Of a stretch of 64,000 nt of DNA, positions 46,971 to 55,815 are shown in pieces (position 1 is the stretch's first letter; each line of letters opens with the position of its first letter). The notes beneath the pieces are model-generated. The model worked only from the letters and a program-made list of their open reading frames with translations. It was not told the DNA's origin and did not search any database. A program made the translations under genes and the position numbers. This stretch comes from Achromobacter xylosoxidans (GTDB lineage: Bacteria; Pseudomonadota; Gammaproteobacteria; Burkholderiales; Burkholderiaceae_B), in assembly GCF_002192695.1 (NCBI RefSeq), contig NZ_MTLG01000120.1, forward strand, positions 1 through 64,000. The letters run 5' to 3'.

Positions 46971-48083
46971 CTATTTCATGCGCTGGTAACGGCCGTCGTC
47001 CAGCCGGACGATGCGGCCTTGCAGCTCCAATTGGACCAACTGCGTCTGCAGGTCGGCGGTGTCCATCCCGCTGCGGCCCTGGATCGCGTCCAGGTGCAGC
47101 GGATCGTAGCCCAGCGCGTCGAGCACGGGGTGGCCGGGCAAGGTTTCCTCGGCGGCGGGCTGGGCGCGCGCCGCGGGCGTCGGATCGCCGCCAAGTTCAT
47201 CGGTGATGTCGCGGGCGGTCTCCACCAGCTTGGCGCCCTGGCGGATCAGTGCATGGCAGCCGCGTGAAAGCGGCGAATGGATGGATCCGGGAATGGCGAA
47301 GACCTCGCGCCCGCCCTCGGCCGCCAGCCTGGCCGTGATCAGCGATCCGCTCTGGCGGGCGGCTTCCACCACCAGCACGCCGCGCGCCAGTCCCGCCACG
47401 ATGCGGTTGCGCTTGGGAAAATGCTGCGGCAGCGCGCCCGTGCCCAGCGGCAGTTCCGAGACCAGCGCGCCGTGCGCCGCGATGCGGTGCGCCAGGTCGC
47501 GATGCTTGGCGGGGTAGATGCGGTCTATGCCGGTGCCCATGACCGCCACCGTGCCGGCGCCCTCGGGGCCGGCGTCCAGCGCGCCTTCGTGGGCCGCGCC
47601 GTCGATGCCCAGCGCCAGTCCGCTGACCACGCGCCAGCCGTGCGCAGCCAAGTGCCGGGCAAAGGCGCGGGCGTTTTCCTGGCCGCCGGGGGTGGCGTTG
47701 CGCGCGCCCACCACCGCCAGCGAGGGGCCCTGCAGGAAGGCCGGGTCGCCGGCCACGTAGAGCAGGATGGGCGGGTCGGCGATGGTGAGCAGGCTTTGCG
47801 GATAAGTGGGATCGGCCAGCGTCAGGATGTGCCGGCCGGGGGCGGCCACCCATTCCAGCGCGCTGTCGACCTGCGCCGCCATTTCCGCCGGCATGGGGGC
47901 GGCCAGTTGCCGCGCCAGCGCCTCGGGCAGATGGCGCGACAAGGCCGTGGCGCGTTGGGCGTAGATCTGTTCCGGCAGGCCGAGCGCGCCCAGTAGCTGG
48001 CAGGCGGTGGCGGAGCCTATGTTCGGCTCCAGGGACAGGCGCAGCCAGGCGGCCAGTTCGGAAGGGGATTGGGTAAGCGGCAT
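46971..48083 (-). CDS. dprA: DNA-processing protein DprA
   Basis: A 370-residue protein that loads RecA on incoming single-stranded DNA during transformation. It has an N-terminal SAM-like segment, a Rossmann core (about 70-290) with VVGARNATPGGQENAR, SGLALGIDGAAHEGAL and MGTGIDRIYPAKHRDLA, and a C-terminal winged helix (about 310-370). Divergent from def. Confidence 0.94.
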   Translation of the reverse strand: MPLTQSPSELAAWLRLSLEPNIGSATACQLLGALGLPEQIYAQRATALSRHLPEALARQLAAPMPAEMAAQVDSALEWVAAPGRHILTLADPTYPQSLLTIADPPILLYVAGDPAFLQGPSLAVVGARNATPGGQENARAFARHLAAHGWRVVSGLALGIDGAAHEGALDAGPEGAGTVAVMGTGIDRIYPAKHRDLAHRIAAHGALVSELPLGTGALPQHFPKRNRIVAGLARGVLVVEAARQSGSLITARLAAEGGREVFAIPGSIHSPLSRGCHALIRQGAKLVETARDITDELGGDPTPAARAQPAAEETLPGHPVLDALGYDPLHLDAIQGRSGMDTADLQTQLVQLELQGRIVRLDDGRYQRMK

Positions 48084-48244
48084 CGTGCGGGCGCGTAAGG
48101 GCGTCGGTGGTGCGAGAGTGTCGCATGGCGGGCGCCGGGCAGCGGGCCGGGGGGCGGATTGATTTGCGGCGCGGCGCGGCCAGGAAACGCCGCGGACATG
48201 GCAATCCGGCCAATCCCGGGATTAGCCGAAAACTATTAGAAATC

Positions 48245-48268
48245 AAGAGTCTAATGAATTAAACTCTT
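48245..48268 (+). promoter_or_regulatory. A/T-rich def-fmt promoter region with inverted repeat
   Basis: AAGAGT (48245-48250) and ACTCTT (48263-48268) are reverse complements inside a marked A/T-rich block (about 48225-48285) upstream of def. The block probably contains the promoter; no unambiguous -35/-10 pair can be chosen. Confidence 0.4.
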
Positions 48269-48300
48269 ATGTAAACCTGACTACTGGCATTTCCCCCGCA

Positions 48301-48813
48301 ATGGCTTTACTTCCTATTCTTCGCTACCCGGACCCGCGCCTGCACAAAAAGGCCAAGCCGGTCGCCGAGGTCAACGACCGCATCCGCCAACTGGTGCGCG
48401 ACATGGCCGAAACCATGTACGACGCGCCGGGCGTGGGCTTGGCCGCGACCCAGGTCGACGTGCATGAGCGCGTCGTCGTGATCGACGTGTCCGAGGAAAG
48501 CAACCAGTTGCTGGTGCTGATCAATCCCGAGATCACCTGGCACAGCGACGACTACAAGATCTACGAAGAGGGTTGCCTGTCCGTGCCCGGCGTTTATGAC
48601 GACGTCGAGCGCGCTTCGCGCATCCGCTGCAAGGCGCTGGACATCGACGGCAAGCCCTTCGAGTTCGAGGCCGACGGCCTGCTGGCCGTGTGCGTGCAGC
48701 ACGAACTCGACCATCTGGAAGGCAAGGTGTTCGTGGAATACCTGTCCAACCTGAAGCAGAACCGCATCAAGACCAGGCTCAAGAAGGCCGAGCGCGAAGC
48801 GTTGCGCGCCTGA
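48301..48813 (+). CDS. def: peptide deformylase
   Basis: A 170-residue metalloenzyme removing the formyl group from nascent proteins. Three motifs are intact: GVGLAATQ (I), EEGCLSVP (II, Cys ligand) and [10 protein letters not shown] (III, HExxH-type ligands). It is followed by fmt 27 bp later, the standard pairing. Confidence 0.96.
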   Translation: MALLPILRYPDPRLHKKAKPVAEVNDRIRQLVRDMAETMYDAPGVGLAATQVDVHERVVVIDVSEESNQLLVLINPEITWHSDDYKIYEEGCLSVPGVYDDVERASRIRCKALDIDGKPFEFEADGLLAVCVQHELDHLEGKVFVEYLSNLKQNRIKTRLKKAEREALRA

Positions 48814-48840
48814 TTTTTTCCATTTCCCGGTCTTCTCCCC

Positions 48841-49782
48841 ATGCGCATAGTCTTTGCCGGCACGCCGGAATTCGCCCGTATCGCCTTTGACGCCCTGCGC
48901 GCCGCCGGCCACGAGATCCCGCTGGTCATGACCCAACCCGACCGCCCGGCAGGGCGCGGGTTGAAGCTGACGCCCAGCCCCGTCAAGCAGGCGGCGCTGG
49001 AAGCCGGCATCGAGGTCGCCCAGCCGCGCAGCCTGCGCTTGGACGGCCGCTATCCCGAAGAGGCCAGCGAGGCCCGAGCCCTGCTCGAGCGCGTGGCGCC
49101 CGATGTGATGGTGGTGGCGGCCTACGGCCTGATCCTGCCGCAGTGGGTGCTGGACCTGCCGCGCCTGGGCTGCCTGAATATCCATGCCAGCCTGCTGCCG
49201 CGCTGGCGCGGCGCCGCGCCCATCCAGCGCGCCATCGAAGCCGGCGACGCGCAGACCGGCGTGACCATCATGCAGATGGATCAAGGCCTGGATACCGGCG
49301 ACATGCTGCTCGAACGCATCGTGCCCATCGGCGGTGACACCACGGCGGCCGAGCTGCACGATGCGCTGGCGCTGGCCGGCGGCGAGGCTATTGTTGAAGC
49401 ACTGGCTGCCCTGGCTCAGGATGGCTTGACGCCGCGCAAGCAGCCCGAGGCGGGCGTGACCTATGCCGCCAAGCTCGACAAGGCCGAGGGCGCGCTCGAC
49501 TGCACCCAGCCCGCGGAACTGCTGGCGCGCCGCGTGCGCGCCTTCAACCCCGTGCCGGGCGCCAGCATCCGCCTGCCCGGCCTGGCAGATCCGGTGAAGG
49601 TCTGGCGCGCGCAGGCGCTGGATGAGGCCGCCACGGCCGCGCCCGGCAGCGTGCTGCGCGCCGATGCCGCGGGCATCGACATCGCCACCGGCAGCGGCGT
49701 GCTGCGTCTGTTGGAACTGCAGAAAGCGGGCGGCAAGCGCCAGCCCGTGGATGTGTTCGTGCGCGGCTGGCAGCCGGCCTGA
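48841..49782 (+). CDS. fmt: methionyl-tRNA formyltransferase
   Basis: A 313-residue enzyme that formylates initiator Met-t[22 protein letters not shown] opens the N-terminal domain; the 10-formyl-THF-binding and catalytic site [22 protein letters not shown] is near residue 105-126; the C-terminal OB-like domain binds tRNA. Second gene of the def-fmt operon. Confidence 0.96.
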   Translation: MRIVFAGTPEFARIAFDALRAAGHEIPLVMTQPDRPAGRGLKLTPSPVKQAALEAGIEVAQPRSLRLDGRYPEEASEARALLERVAPDVMVVAAYGLILPQWVLDLPRLGCLNIHASLLPRWRGAAPIQRAIEAGDAQTGVTIMQMDQGLDTGDMLLERIVPIGGDTTAAELHDALALAGGEAIVEALAALAQDGLTPRKQPEAGVTYAAKLDKAEGALDCTQPAELLARRVRAFNPVPGASIRLPGLADPVKVWRAQALDEAATAAPGSVLRADAAGIDIATGSGVLRLLELQKAGGKRQPVDVFVRGWQPA

Positions 49783-49787
49783 ACCCG

Positions 49788-49816
49788 CCGGGGCCAGGCG
49801 GCCCCGGGATCTTTCT
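49788..49816 (+). terminator. def-fmt terminator
   Basis: CCGGGGCC (49788-49795) and GGCCCCGG (49800-49807) make an 8-bp GC stem with AGGC loop, followed by GATCTTTCTT. It lies 5 bp past fmt and just before the convergent flavoprotein stop. Confidence 0.75.
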
Positions 49817-50443
49817 TCAATACAAGGTGCTGGCCACGCGGCCAGGCAATTCGCGGTCGTAGGTGACGCCGTCGAAGGTGCCCGCCGTCAGGTCCGACAG
49901 GATGCGGCCCACGCTGGGCAGCGCGGTGCGCGGCACCTGTGTCGCCGGATCCCACAGCTTGGAGCGCAGCAAGGCGCGCGAACACTGGAAGTACACGGTG
50001 TGCACGTCCACGACCAGCACCGAGCGCGGCAGCTTGCCGTCCATCTCGAAGCGCGCCAGCAGCGCAGGGTCCACGCTGATGCGTGCCGCGCCGTTGACCC
50101 GCAGGGTCTCGCCCACCCCTGGCACCAGGAACAGCAGCGCGACCCGAGGATCGGCGAGGATGTTGCGCAGGCTGTCGATGCGGTTGTTGCCGCGGCGGTC
50201 CGGCAGCAGCAGCGTCTTGTCGTCCTCCACCACCACGAAACCGGCGGGATCGCCGCGCGGTGAAGCGTCCAGGCCATCGGGGCCCGCGGTGGCCAGCACC
50301 GCGAAAGGCGCCGCCTCGATGAAGGCGCGGTAGTGCGGATGCACGTGATCCACTTCCTTCTTGATGGAGGCTTCGCCGGACGCGCCATACAGCGCCTGCA
50401 AGGCGTCTGCGTCGGAGACCAGATGGGCGGGATCGATGTGCAT
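49817..50443 (-). CDS. pyridoxamine 5'-phosphate oxidase-fold FMN protein
   Basis: A 208-residue split-barrel FMN-binding protein of the MSMEG_1061/pyridoxamine-phosphate-oxidase-like group. VLATAGPDGLDASPRGDPAGFVVVEDDKTLLLPDRRGNNRIDSLRNIL is the FMN-binding barrel, and CSRALLRSKLW near the C-terminus is typical of this clade. Such proteins act as flavin reductases or oxidases in detoxification. It is first in neither operon nor pathway I recognise; a HAD gene follows upstream by 17 bp. Confidence 0.82.
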   Translation of the reverse strand: MHIDPAHLVSDADALQALYGASGEASIKKEVDHVHPHYRAFIEAAPFAVLATAGPDGLDASPRGDPAGFVVVEDDKTLLLPDRRGNNRIDSLRNILADPRVALLFLVPGVGETLRVNGAARISVDPALLARFEMDGKLPRSVLVVDVHTVYFQCSRALLRSKLWDPATQVPRTALPSVGRILSDLTAGTFDGVTYDRELPGRVASTLY

Positions 50444-50460
50444 GGCTTCGGGGTCCAGGT

Positions 50461-51087
50461 TCAGGCCAGCGCGGCTGGCAAGTCGGCAACGGTCAGGAAC
50501 AGCTCGTCGGGGCCGCGTTCGCGCAGCGCCTCTACATGGTTATAGCCCCAGGCGACGGAACCGACGCGCACGCCGGCCTTGCGGGCGGCGTCGATGTCGC
50601 GCATTTCATCGCCCACCAGCAGGAAGCGCTCGGGGGCGGTGCCGTGCTGCTTGAGCAGGCGGTCGATCTTGGCGGATTTGCCGAACAGGTCGGTGCCGCA
50701 TTCGTAATCGTCGAACAGGGCGGCGCTTTCCGCGCCCAGCACGCGCTGCACGTTTTCGATGGAGTTCGAGCTGACCACCGCCAGGCGCAGCCCGCCCGCC
50801 TTCAGGCGCGCCAGCGCGTCGGGGATGCCGTCGAACAGGTGCACGCTGGGATCGATCTCCTGCATCAGCGTGCGCACGTGGGCCATGATGGCGGGCAGCT
50901 TCCACAGCGGAATGCCGAGGAACTTGAGGATATCGGCGGCGTCGCGGTGCCGCAGCTGGTCGCGTTCGGAAGCGTCGATCTTGCGGAAGCCGTATTTGTC
51001 GGCCACCGTGTTCAGGATGGAATTGAACCATGGCATGGTGTCCGCCAAGGTTCCATCGAAATCAAAAGCGGCGATGTCGTATTTCAA
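50461..51087 (-). CDS. HAD-superfamily phosphatase (phosphoglycolate phosphatase-like)
   Basis: A 208-residue HAD hydrolase with a helical cap. Motif I is FDFDGTLADT, motif II VVSSNS, the Lys of motif III is FGKSAKI, and motif IV GDEMRDIDAARKAG. The layout is that of Gph-type phosphatases; substrate is unknown. It lies 17 bp upstream of the flavoprotein gene on the same strand. Confidence 0.85.
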   Translation of the reverse strand: MKYDIAAFDFDGTLADTMPWFNSILNTVADKYGFRKIDASERDQLRHRDAADILKFLGIPLWKLPAIMAHVRTLMQEIDPSVHLFDGIPDALARLKAGGLRLAVVSSNSIENVQRVLGAESAALFDDYECGTDLFGKSAKIDRLLKQHGTAPERFLLVGDEMRDIDAARKAGVRVGSVAWGYNHVEALRERGPDELFLTVADLPAALA

Positions 51088-51138
51088 GTCGCGGATCTCT
51101 AGAGCCTGTTGATACTGGAAGGTGCCTTGCGCGGGCCC

Positions 51139-51705
51139 TTAGATGCCGTTCGGGTGCAGCAGATAGTGCACGACGGGAGCCAGGCCTTCGAGCGGCGGCG
51201 CGCCGGCCACGACGCGGGCGGCGTTGGTCCAGGGGTAGTCCAGCGCCAGCAGCCAGCCGAAAACCACTTCGGCGTCGTGCGCGGGCAGCGTCACCATGGT
51301 TTCGATGGTGATGACGAGATTGCTGGCGCGATAGGGCTCGGGCTGGAACTCCCAGTCATAGCGGCCACAGCCCACGCGGACGTTGCCCGTGGCCTTTTCC
51401 GTCATGCCCACGATCCAGTCGCACTGGTAGGCGGGCAGGCGCGCGCCGGCCTCGGGCCGCGCCAGATAGAACGTGTAGACGTTTTCGTAGGTCTGGCCGA
51501 ATTTGCGCACCAGCGTGTCGGCAATGGCGGCCAGGCCGTGCGACTCGGGCGGAAAGGCGATGGCCTGCGTGCGCAAGGCCATCTTCAGCACCGCGTCCGG
51601 CGCGAACGCGCGCGCCATGTAGTGCGGGCGGTTCTCGTCCTTGGCATGAAAGTAGTCGCGCAGGACGGATTCGGTGCTGGCGGGAGTCAACGCATGGGTG
51701 GGCAT
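51139..51705 (-). CDS. NTF2/SnoaL-like protein of unknown function
   Basis: A 188-residue protein. The N-terminal part (STESVLRDYFHAKDENRPHYMARAFAPDAVLKMALR) resembles the cone-shaped NTF2/SnoaL fold used by ketosteroid-isomerase-like enzymes and small ligand-binding proteins. No catalytic signature is obvious. I start at MPTHALTP, which is preceded by GGAAG; the longer frame overlaps the LOG gene. The four minus-strand genes from LOG to the flavoprotein may be one transcription unit. Confidence 0.72.
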   Translation of the reverse strand: MPTHALTPASTESVLRDYFHAKDENRPHYMARAFAPDAVLKMALRTQAIAFPPESHGLAAIADTLVRKFGQTYENVYTFYLARPEAGARLPAYQCDWIVGMTEKATGNVRVGCGRYDWEFQPEPYRASNLVITIETMVTLPAHDAEVVFGWLLALDYPWTNAARVVAGAPPLEGLAPVVHYLLHPNGI

Positions 51706-51742
51706 TGCGGGGCTTCCGTTGTGGTCTGGTGGATGGGTGGCG

Positions 51743-52330
51743 TCAGGCCTTGATCTGTTCGAACCACTTGGAGACATTGGGCGGTTCGTACATGGCGTAG
51801 CGGTCCAGCAGCAGGGCAGGGTCCTCTTCCACCACCAGCATGTCGCGATGCTGGGGGCGGATGAATTCTTCCTCGACCGCATGGTCCACGAACTGGACCA
51901 GCGCGTCGTAGTAGCCGGCAATGTTCAGCAGGCCGCAGGGCTTCTGGTGCATGTTCAATTGCGCCCAGGTCCAAACCTCGAAGAACTCTTCCAGCGTGCC
52001 CGCGCCGCCCGGCAGCGCGATGAAGCCGTCGGCTTTTTCCATCATCATGGCCTTGCGCTCGTGCATGTTCTGCACCAGGTGCAATTCGGTCAGGCCGCGG
52101 TGCGCCTGCTCCTTCTTCATCAGCAGCTCCGGGATTACGCCGATCACGCGGCCGCCGCCGGCCAGTACTTCATTGGCCACCACGCCCATGATGCCCACGA
52201 CCGAACCACCGTACACCAGTCCCAGATCGCGCCGCACCAGTTCGCGGGCCAACACGCGGGCCTGCTCGATGTAATCCGGCCGGGCGCCCGGGTTCGAGCC
52301 GCAATACACGCAAATGTTCTTCAGAGTCAT
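51743..52330 (-). CDS. LOG-family (TIGR00730) Rossmann protein
   Basis: A 195-residue lysine-decarboxylase-like protein of the LOG family, which hydrolyses nucleotide 5'-monophosphates (cytokinin riboside phosphoribohydrolase in plants; AMP or related substrates in bacteria). The signature PGGAGTLEEFFEVWTWAQL and the GGSVVGIMG loop are intact. Start at MTLKNICVYCGSNPG; an upstream in-frame ATG is not conserved. Confidence 0.9.
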   Translation of the reverse strand: MTLKNICVYCGSNPGARPDYIEQARVLARELVRRDLGLVYGGSVVGIMGVVANEVLAGGGRVIGVIPELLMKKEQAHRGLTELHLVQNMHERKAMMMEKADGFIALPGGAGTLEEFFEVWTWAQLNMHQKPCGLLNIAGYYDALVQFVDHAVEEEFIRPQHRDMLVVEEDPALLLDRYAMYEPPNVSKWFEQIKA

Positions 52331-52550
52331 AGATCTTCGGGTAATGCCCATCCCGTTACAGATTGCGTCACGGGCTTTCGGGAAGCCCATAGTTTACGCA
52401 AGGTTCGAAAAGCGTTTTTGCCGGGCAATTTTGGGGGCGCGGGCAATGTTTGGACACAGCATGTTCCGCCACGATCAGTAGACTGGATTGTACGGAGAGA
52501 CTGGAAGCCCAGTGTCGCAGTGCTTTCACTTAACCAAGAGGAGCCACGAT

Positions 52551-53111
52551 ATGGAACAAGCAACCCGTACCCAAACCCAGGCAAGCCGCCCGTTCGACAT
52601 GGACGTGAAGGCCATACGCGCCAAGGCGCGCAAGGACATCGAGTCCGGCGCCGTGACCGACACCTATCGCGCCGACCGCCAGACCGTGCTGAAGCTGCTG
52701 AACGAGGCGCTGGCCACCGAGATCGTCTGTGTGCTGCGCTACAAGCGCCATTACTTCATGGCGCGAGGACTGAACGCCGAGCCCGTGGCCGCCGAATTCG
52801 CCGAACACGCCACGCAGGAACAGGATCATGCCGACCGGCTGTCGGAGCGCATCGTGCAACTCGGCGGCGCACCCGACCTGTCGCCCAAGGGGCTCCTGGA
52901 GCGCAGCCATTCCGAGTACGTCGAAGGCACCTCGCTGGAAGACATGATCAAGGAGAACCTGATCGCCGAGCGCATCGCCATCGACAGCTATCGCCAGATG
53001 ATCGAGTACATCGGCGAGCAGGACACCACCACGCGCCGCCTGCTGGAAGAGATTCTCGCGGTCGAGGAAGAGCACGCCGACGATATGTCGGACTTCCTGG
53101 CCAAGCGCTAG
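52551..53111 (+). CDS. bacterioferritin-like di-iron protein
   Basis: A 186-residue ferritin-like four-helix protein. Ferroxidase-type ligands are visible as ALATEIVCVLRY, AEHATQEQDHADRL (ExxH) and AERIAIDSYRQM, ending in EEILAVEEEHADDM. An N-terminal extension of about 30 residues precedes the bundle. It resembles stand-alone bacterioferritin/Dps-like iron-storage proteins. AGAGGAG lies upstream of the ATG at 52551. It overlaps the hxlR stop region by 4 bp at its end (tail-to-tail). Confidence 0.82.
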   Translation: MEQATRTQTQASRPFDMDVKAIRAKARKDIESGAVTDTYRADRQTVLKLLNEALATEIVCVLRYKRHYFMARGLNAEPVAAEFAEHATQEQDHADRLSERIVQLGGAPDLSPKGLLERSHSEYVEGTSLEDMIKENLIAERIAIDSYRQMIEYIGEQDTTTRRLLEEILAVEEEHADDMSDFLAKR

Positions 53112-53503
53112 CGGGCGCGTCGCACGGCTTGGGCGTCGTGGCGCTGCGCCGCCGCGTCCAGCGCCGCATGATGGGTCTCTGCCCAGCGGTCCAGCGCAAT
53201 CAAGGCCACGTTCAGGGACTGGCCCAGTTCGCTCAGCCGGTAGCTCACGTGTGGCGGCACGGTGCCCAGGTCCTCGCGCAGCACCAGGCCGTGGCGTTCC
53301 AGTTCCCTGAGCGTCTGCGTCATGACCTTTTGCGAGATCCCCTCCAGCCGGCGCAGCAGCTCGTTGTTGCGCAGGGGGCCGTGTTCCAGGGCGGGCAGGA
53401 TCAGGGGTACCCACTTGCCTGCGATCAGCTCCAGGGCGCGACGCGAGGGGCAGGTAGCGTCGAACACGTCGCCTGCGGGCGACGCTGTGGTCGTCTTTTT
53501 CAT
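53108..53503 (-). CDS. HxlR-family transcriptional regulator
   Basis: A 131-residue winged-helix protein. CPSRRALELIAGKWVPLILPALEHGPLRNNELLRRLEGISQKVMTQTLRELERHGLV is the HxlR signature, including the N-terminal Cys that in YodB/HypR-like members senses electrophiles or disulfide stress. It is divergent from the SMR exporter across 81 bp with an inverted repeat next to its start, so it probably controls the exporter and itself. Confidence 0.88.
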   Translation of the reverse strand: MKKTTTASPAGDVFDATCPSRRALELIAGKWVPLILPALEHGPLRNNELLRRLEGISQKVMTQTLRELERHGLVLREDLGTVPPHVSYRLSELGQSLNVALIALDRWAETHHAALDAAAQRHDAQAVRRAR

Positions 53504-53504
53504 G

Positions 53505-53538
53505 GTTACCTAAAGGTGCGTACTTGTCTCTGGGTAAC
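53505..53538. promoter_or_regulatory. HxlR/exporter intergenic inverted repeat
   Basis: GTTACC (53505-53510) and GGTAAC (53533-53538) are reverse complements 22 bp apart, two bases from the hxlR start codon. They span the presumed divergent promoters of hxlR and the SMR exporter gene. Confidence 0.5.
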
Positions 53539-53584
53539 TATAGCCTCTACGCTAGCCGTTCCCTAGTCCTGGCAGGAGGCCAAG

Positions 53585-53902
53585 ATGGCCTGGTTGATCC
53601 TGGTCGCCGCGAGCGCGGTGGAAATCGTGATGGCGCTGGCCTTGAAGTACGCGGACGGCTGGACGCGCTTCTGGCCCAGCGTGATCGGTATCGCCGCCGC
53701 GCTGGGCAGCGTGTTCCTGCTGACCTTGGCCATGAAGCAGCTGCCCGCGGGCACGGCCTATGCCATCTGGACCGGCATCGGGTCCGTGGGCATCACCGTG
53801 CTGGGGATCATGCTGTTCGGGGATTCGCCGTCCGCCGCGCGCCTGCTGTGCATCGCGATGATCGTGGGCGGGGTGGCTGGGCTCAAGCTGCTGGAAGCTT
53901 GA
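53585..53902 (+). CDS. SMR-family exporter (Gdx/SugE-like)
   Basis: A 105-residue four-helix small multidrug resistance protein. Glu13, the proton/substrate residue, is present (AVEIVMALALK); Ser42 and the GTAYAIWTGIG motif with Trp62 favour the Gdx/SugE guanidinium-exporter subtype over EmrE. However, position 16 is Met where Gdx proteins nearly always have Trp. It probably works as an antiparallel homodimer; no second SMR gene adjoins. AGGAGG lies 6 bp before the start. Divergent from hxlR. Confidence 0.88.
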   Translation: MAWLILVAASAVEIVMALALKYADGWTRFWPSVIGIAAALGSVFLLTLAMKQLPAGTAYAIWTGIGSVGITVLGIMLFGDSPSAARLLCIAMIVGGVAGLKLLEA

Positions 53903-53903
53903 G

Positions 53904-53931
53904 CCGCGCGCGCGGCAGTCGCCGCGCGCGG
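53904..53931. terminator. GC-rich hairpin between the SMR exporter and rimO
   Basis: Arms at 53904-53913 and 53922-53931 (CCGCGCGCGG) are perfect complements. It sits in the 37-bp gap between convergent stops. No T-run is present. Confidence 0.4.
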
Positions 53932-53939
53932 GACTGGGC

Positions 53940-55373
53940 TCAGATCGCGTCGGCCCAGAGGTCGTATTCGTCGGAATCGGTGACGCGCACGCGCACCAGA
54001 TCGCCTGCCTTCAGGGGCTTGTCCGAGCTGACGTAGACGCAGCCGTCGATCTCCGGCGCGTCGGCGCTGCTGCGGCCCACGGCGCCGTCTTCGTCCACTT
54101 CGTCGATCAGCACGTCGATCTCGCGGCCCACCTTCCTGGCCAGGCGGGCGGCGGAGATCGATTGCTGCAGCTCCATGAAGCGTTCCCAGCGCTCTTGCTT
54201 GACCTCGTCCGGCACCGGATTGTCCAGCAGGTTCGCGGGCGCGCCTTCCACCGGCGAATACTGGAAACAGCCCACGCGATCCAGCTGCGCTTCCTGCATC
54301 CAGTCCAGCAGGTACTGGAAGTCTTCCTCGGTTTCGCCGGGGAAGCCGACGATGAAGGTCGAACGTATCGTCAGGTCCGGGCAGATCTCGCGCCAGCGCT
54401 TGATGCGTGCCAGGGTCTTGTCCTCGAAGGCCGGGCGCTTCATGGCCTTCAGGATGCGCGGGCTGGCGTGCTGGAACGGAATGTCCAGGTAGGGCAGGAT
54501 CTTGCCCTCGGCCATCAGCGGGATCACCTCGTCCACGTGCGGATAGGGATACACGTAGTGCAGGCGCGTCCACACGCCCATCTCGGACAAGGCCATACAG
54601 AGCTCGGTCATGCGGGTCTTCACCGGGCGACCGTTCCAGAAGCCGCTGCGGTACTTCACGTCCACGCCATAGGCGCTGGTGTCCTGCGAGATCACCAGCA
54701 ATTCCTTCACGCCCGCCTTGACCAGGCGCTCGGCCTCGCTCAGCACGTCGCCTACCGGCCGGCTGACCAGGTCGCCGCGCATCGACGGGATGATGCAGAA
54801 GCTGCAGCGGTGATTACAGCCTTCCGATATCTTCAGATAGGCGTAGTGGCGCGGCGTGAGCTTGATGCCTTGCGGCGGCACCAGGTCCAGGTAGGGGTTG
54901 TGGTCCTTCTTGGGCGGCGCGGCTTGGTGCACCGCGCGCACCACCTCTTCGTATTGCTGCGGGCCGGTCACGGCCAGCACGCTGGGGTGCACGTCGCGGA
55001 TCACCGATTCCTCGACGCCCATGCAGCCGGTCACGATGACCTTGCCGTTCTCGGCCAGGGCTTCGCCGATGGCCTCCAGCGATTCTGCCTTGGCGCTGTC
55101 GATGAAGCCACAGGTATTGACGACGACCACGTCCGCGTCGTTGTACTCGGGCGTGACTTCGTACCCTTCGGTGCGCAGCTGGGTCAGGATGCGTTCGGAG
55201 TCGACCAGGGCTTTGGGACAGCCCAGGGAAACGAACCCCACGCGTGGGGTTCTGCCGTCGGCGTTGGCGGCGGCGATGGTGTCGGCCAGGGTGGAGGCGG
55301 CGGACGCGTTCGCGTCAGCGTTGTTGGCCTTGCCGGGGCCTTTGCCAGGCCGGGAGGTTTCGAGGATTTCCAA
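53940..55373 (-). CDS. rimO: ribosomal protein uS12 methylthiotransferase RimO
   Basis: A 477-residue radical-SAM enzyme that methylthiolates Asp89 of S12. It has the UPF0004 N-terminal domain ([30 protein letters not shown]), the radical-SAM CxxxCxxC motif (GCNHRCSFC, about residue 189-197), and a C-terminal TRAM domain. The first 42 residues before RVGFVSLG are an Ala/Asn-rich stretch; an internal start would remove them, so the start is uncertain. The XRE gene lies 83 bp upstream. Confidence 0.94.
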   Translation of the reverse strand: MEILETSRPGKGPGKANNADANASAASTLADTIAAANADGRTPRVGFVSLGCPKALVDSERILTQLRTEGYEVTPEYNDADVVVVNTCGFIDSAKAESLEAIGEALAENGKVIVTGCMGVEESVIRDVHPSVLAVTGPQQYEEVVRAVHQAAPPKKDHNPYLDLVPPQGIKLTPRHYAYLKISEGCNHRCSFCIIPSMRGDLVSRPVGDVLSEAERLVKAGVKELLVISQDTSAYGVDVKYRSGFWNGRPVKTRMTELCMALSEMGVWTRLHYVYPYPHVDEVIPLMAEGKILPYLDIPFQHASPRILKAMKRPAFEDKTLARIKRWREICPDLTIRSTFIVGFPGETEEDFQYLLDWMQEAQLDRVGCFQYSPVEGAPANLLDNPVPDEVKQERWERFMELQQSISAARLARKVGREIDVLIDEVDEDGAVGRSSADAPEIDGCVYVSSDKPLKAGDLVRVRVTDSDEYDLWADAI

Positions 55374-55456
55374 TATCGTTCACCAAAAAATCGCGCGGCA
55401 AGCATGTCGCGCGGCGGATGTGTTGTTCGTGTCGGGGGAGGCCGGGGCGGCAGGCC

Positions 55457-55714
55457 TCAAGATTCAGTATGTTCGTTGGCGCGCCACGGGGGCAGTTCTC
55501 GCAGGGTCTCGGGGTGCAGCATCGCCACCTGCAGCAGGGTCTTCGCCGCGCCCGAGGGGGTGCGCCGTCCTTGTTCCCAGTCTTGCAGCGTGCGTACGCT
55601 CACGCCCAGCAGTTCAGCGAAATCCGTTTGCGGCAGGCCCACGCGGCTGCGTGCTTCGCTGACATGCGACGCCTGCCACGATGCGCCGCGCGCCGTCGGG
55701 GCAGCGTTCTTCAT
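55457..55714 (-). CDS. solitary XRE/NadS-type HTH regulator
   Basis: An 85-residue helix-turn-helix protein (about 18-70). SEARSRVGLPQTDFAELLGVSVRTLQDWEQGRRTPSGAAKTLLQVAMLHP matches the NadS/HigA-like antitoxin group, whose genes normally follow a RelE/HigB-type toxin. No toxin gene lies upstream or downstream, so it is an orphan. It has its own promoter with TATAAT overlapping a perfect 15-bp palindrome 83 bp upstream of the start. The target may be itself alone or distant genes. Confidence 0.85.
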   Translation of the reverse strand: MKNAAPTARGASWQASHVSEARSRVGLPQTDFAELLGVSVRTLQDWEQGRRTPSGAAKTLLQVAMLHPETLRELPPWRANEHTES

Positions 55715-55796
55715 GGCTCTTCAAAAGTCGGGCGCCTGTGTGGCGTCCCAGGAGGTCATGCCGTCGCACCATAAAGGGGGCGACGGCGAATTTTTA

Positions 55797-55815
55797 ATTA
55801 TACGGCATTGCCGTA
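55797..55815 (-). promoter_or_regulatory. XRE promoter with perfect 15-bp operator
   Basis: On the minus strand TATAAT (plus coordinates 55797-55802) is a consensus -10. It overlaps the palindrome TACGGCA-T-TGCCGTA (55801-55815), which fills the -10/-35 spacer. Binding there would block RNA polymerase, the layout of an autorepressor. No good -35 is seen. Confidence 0.7.
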
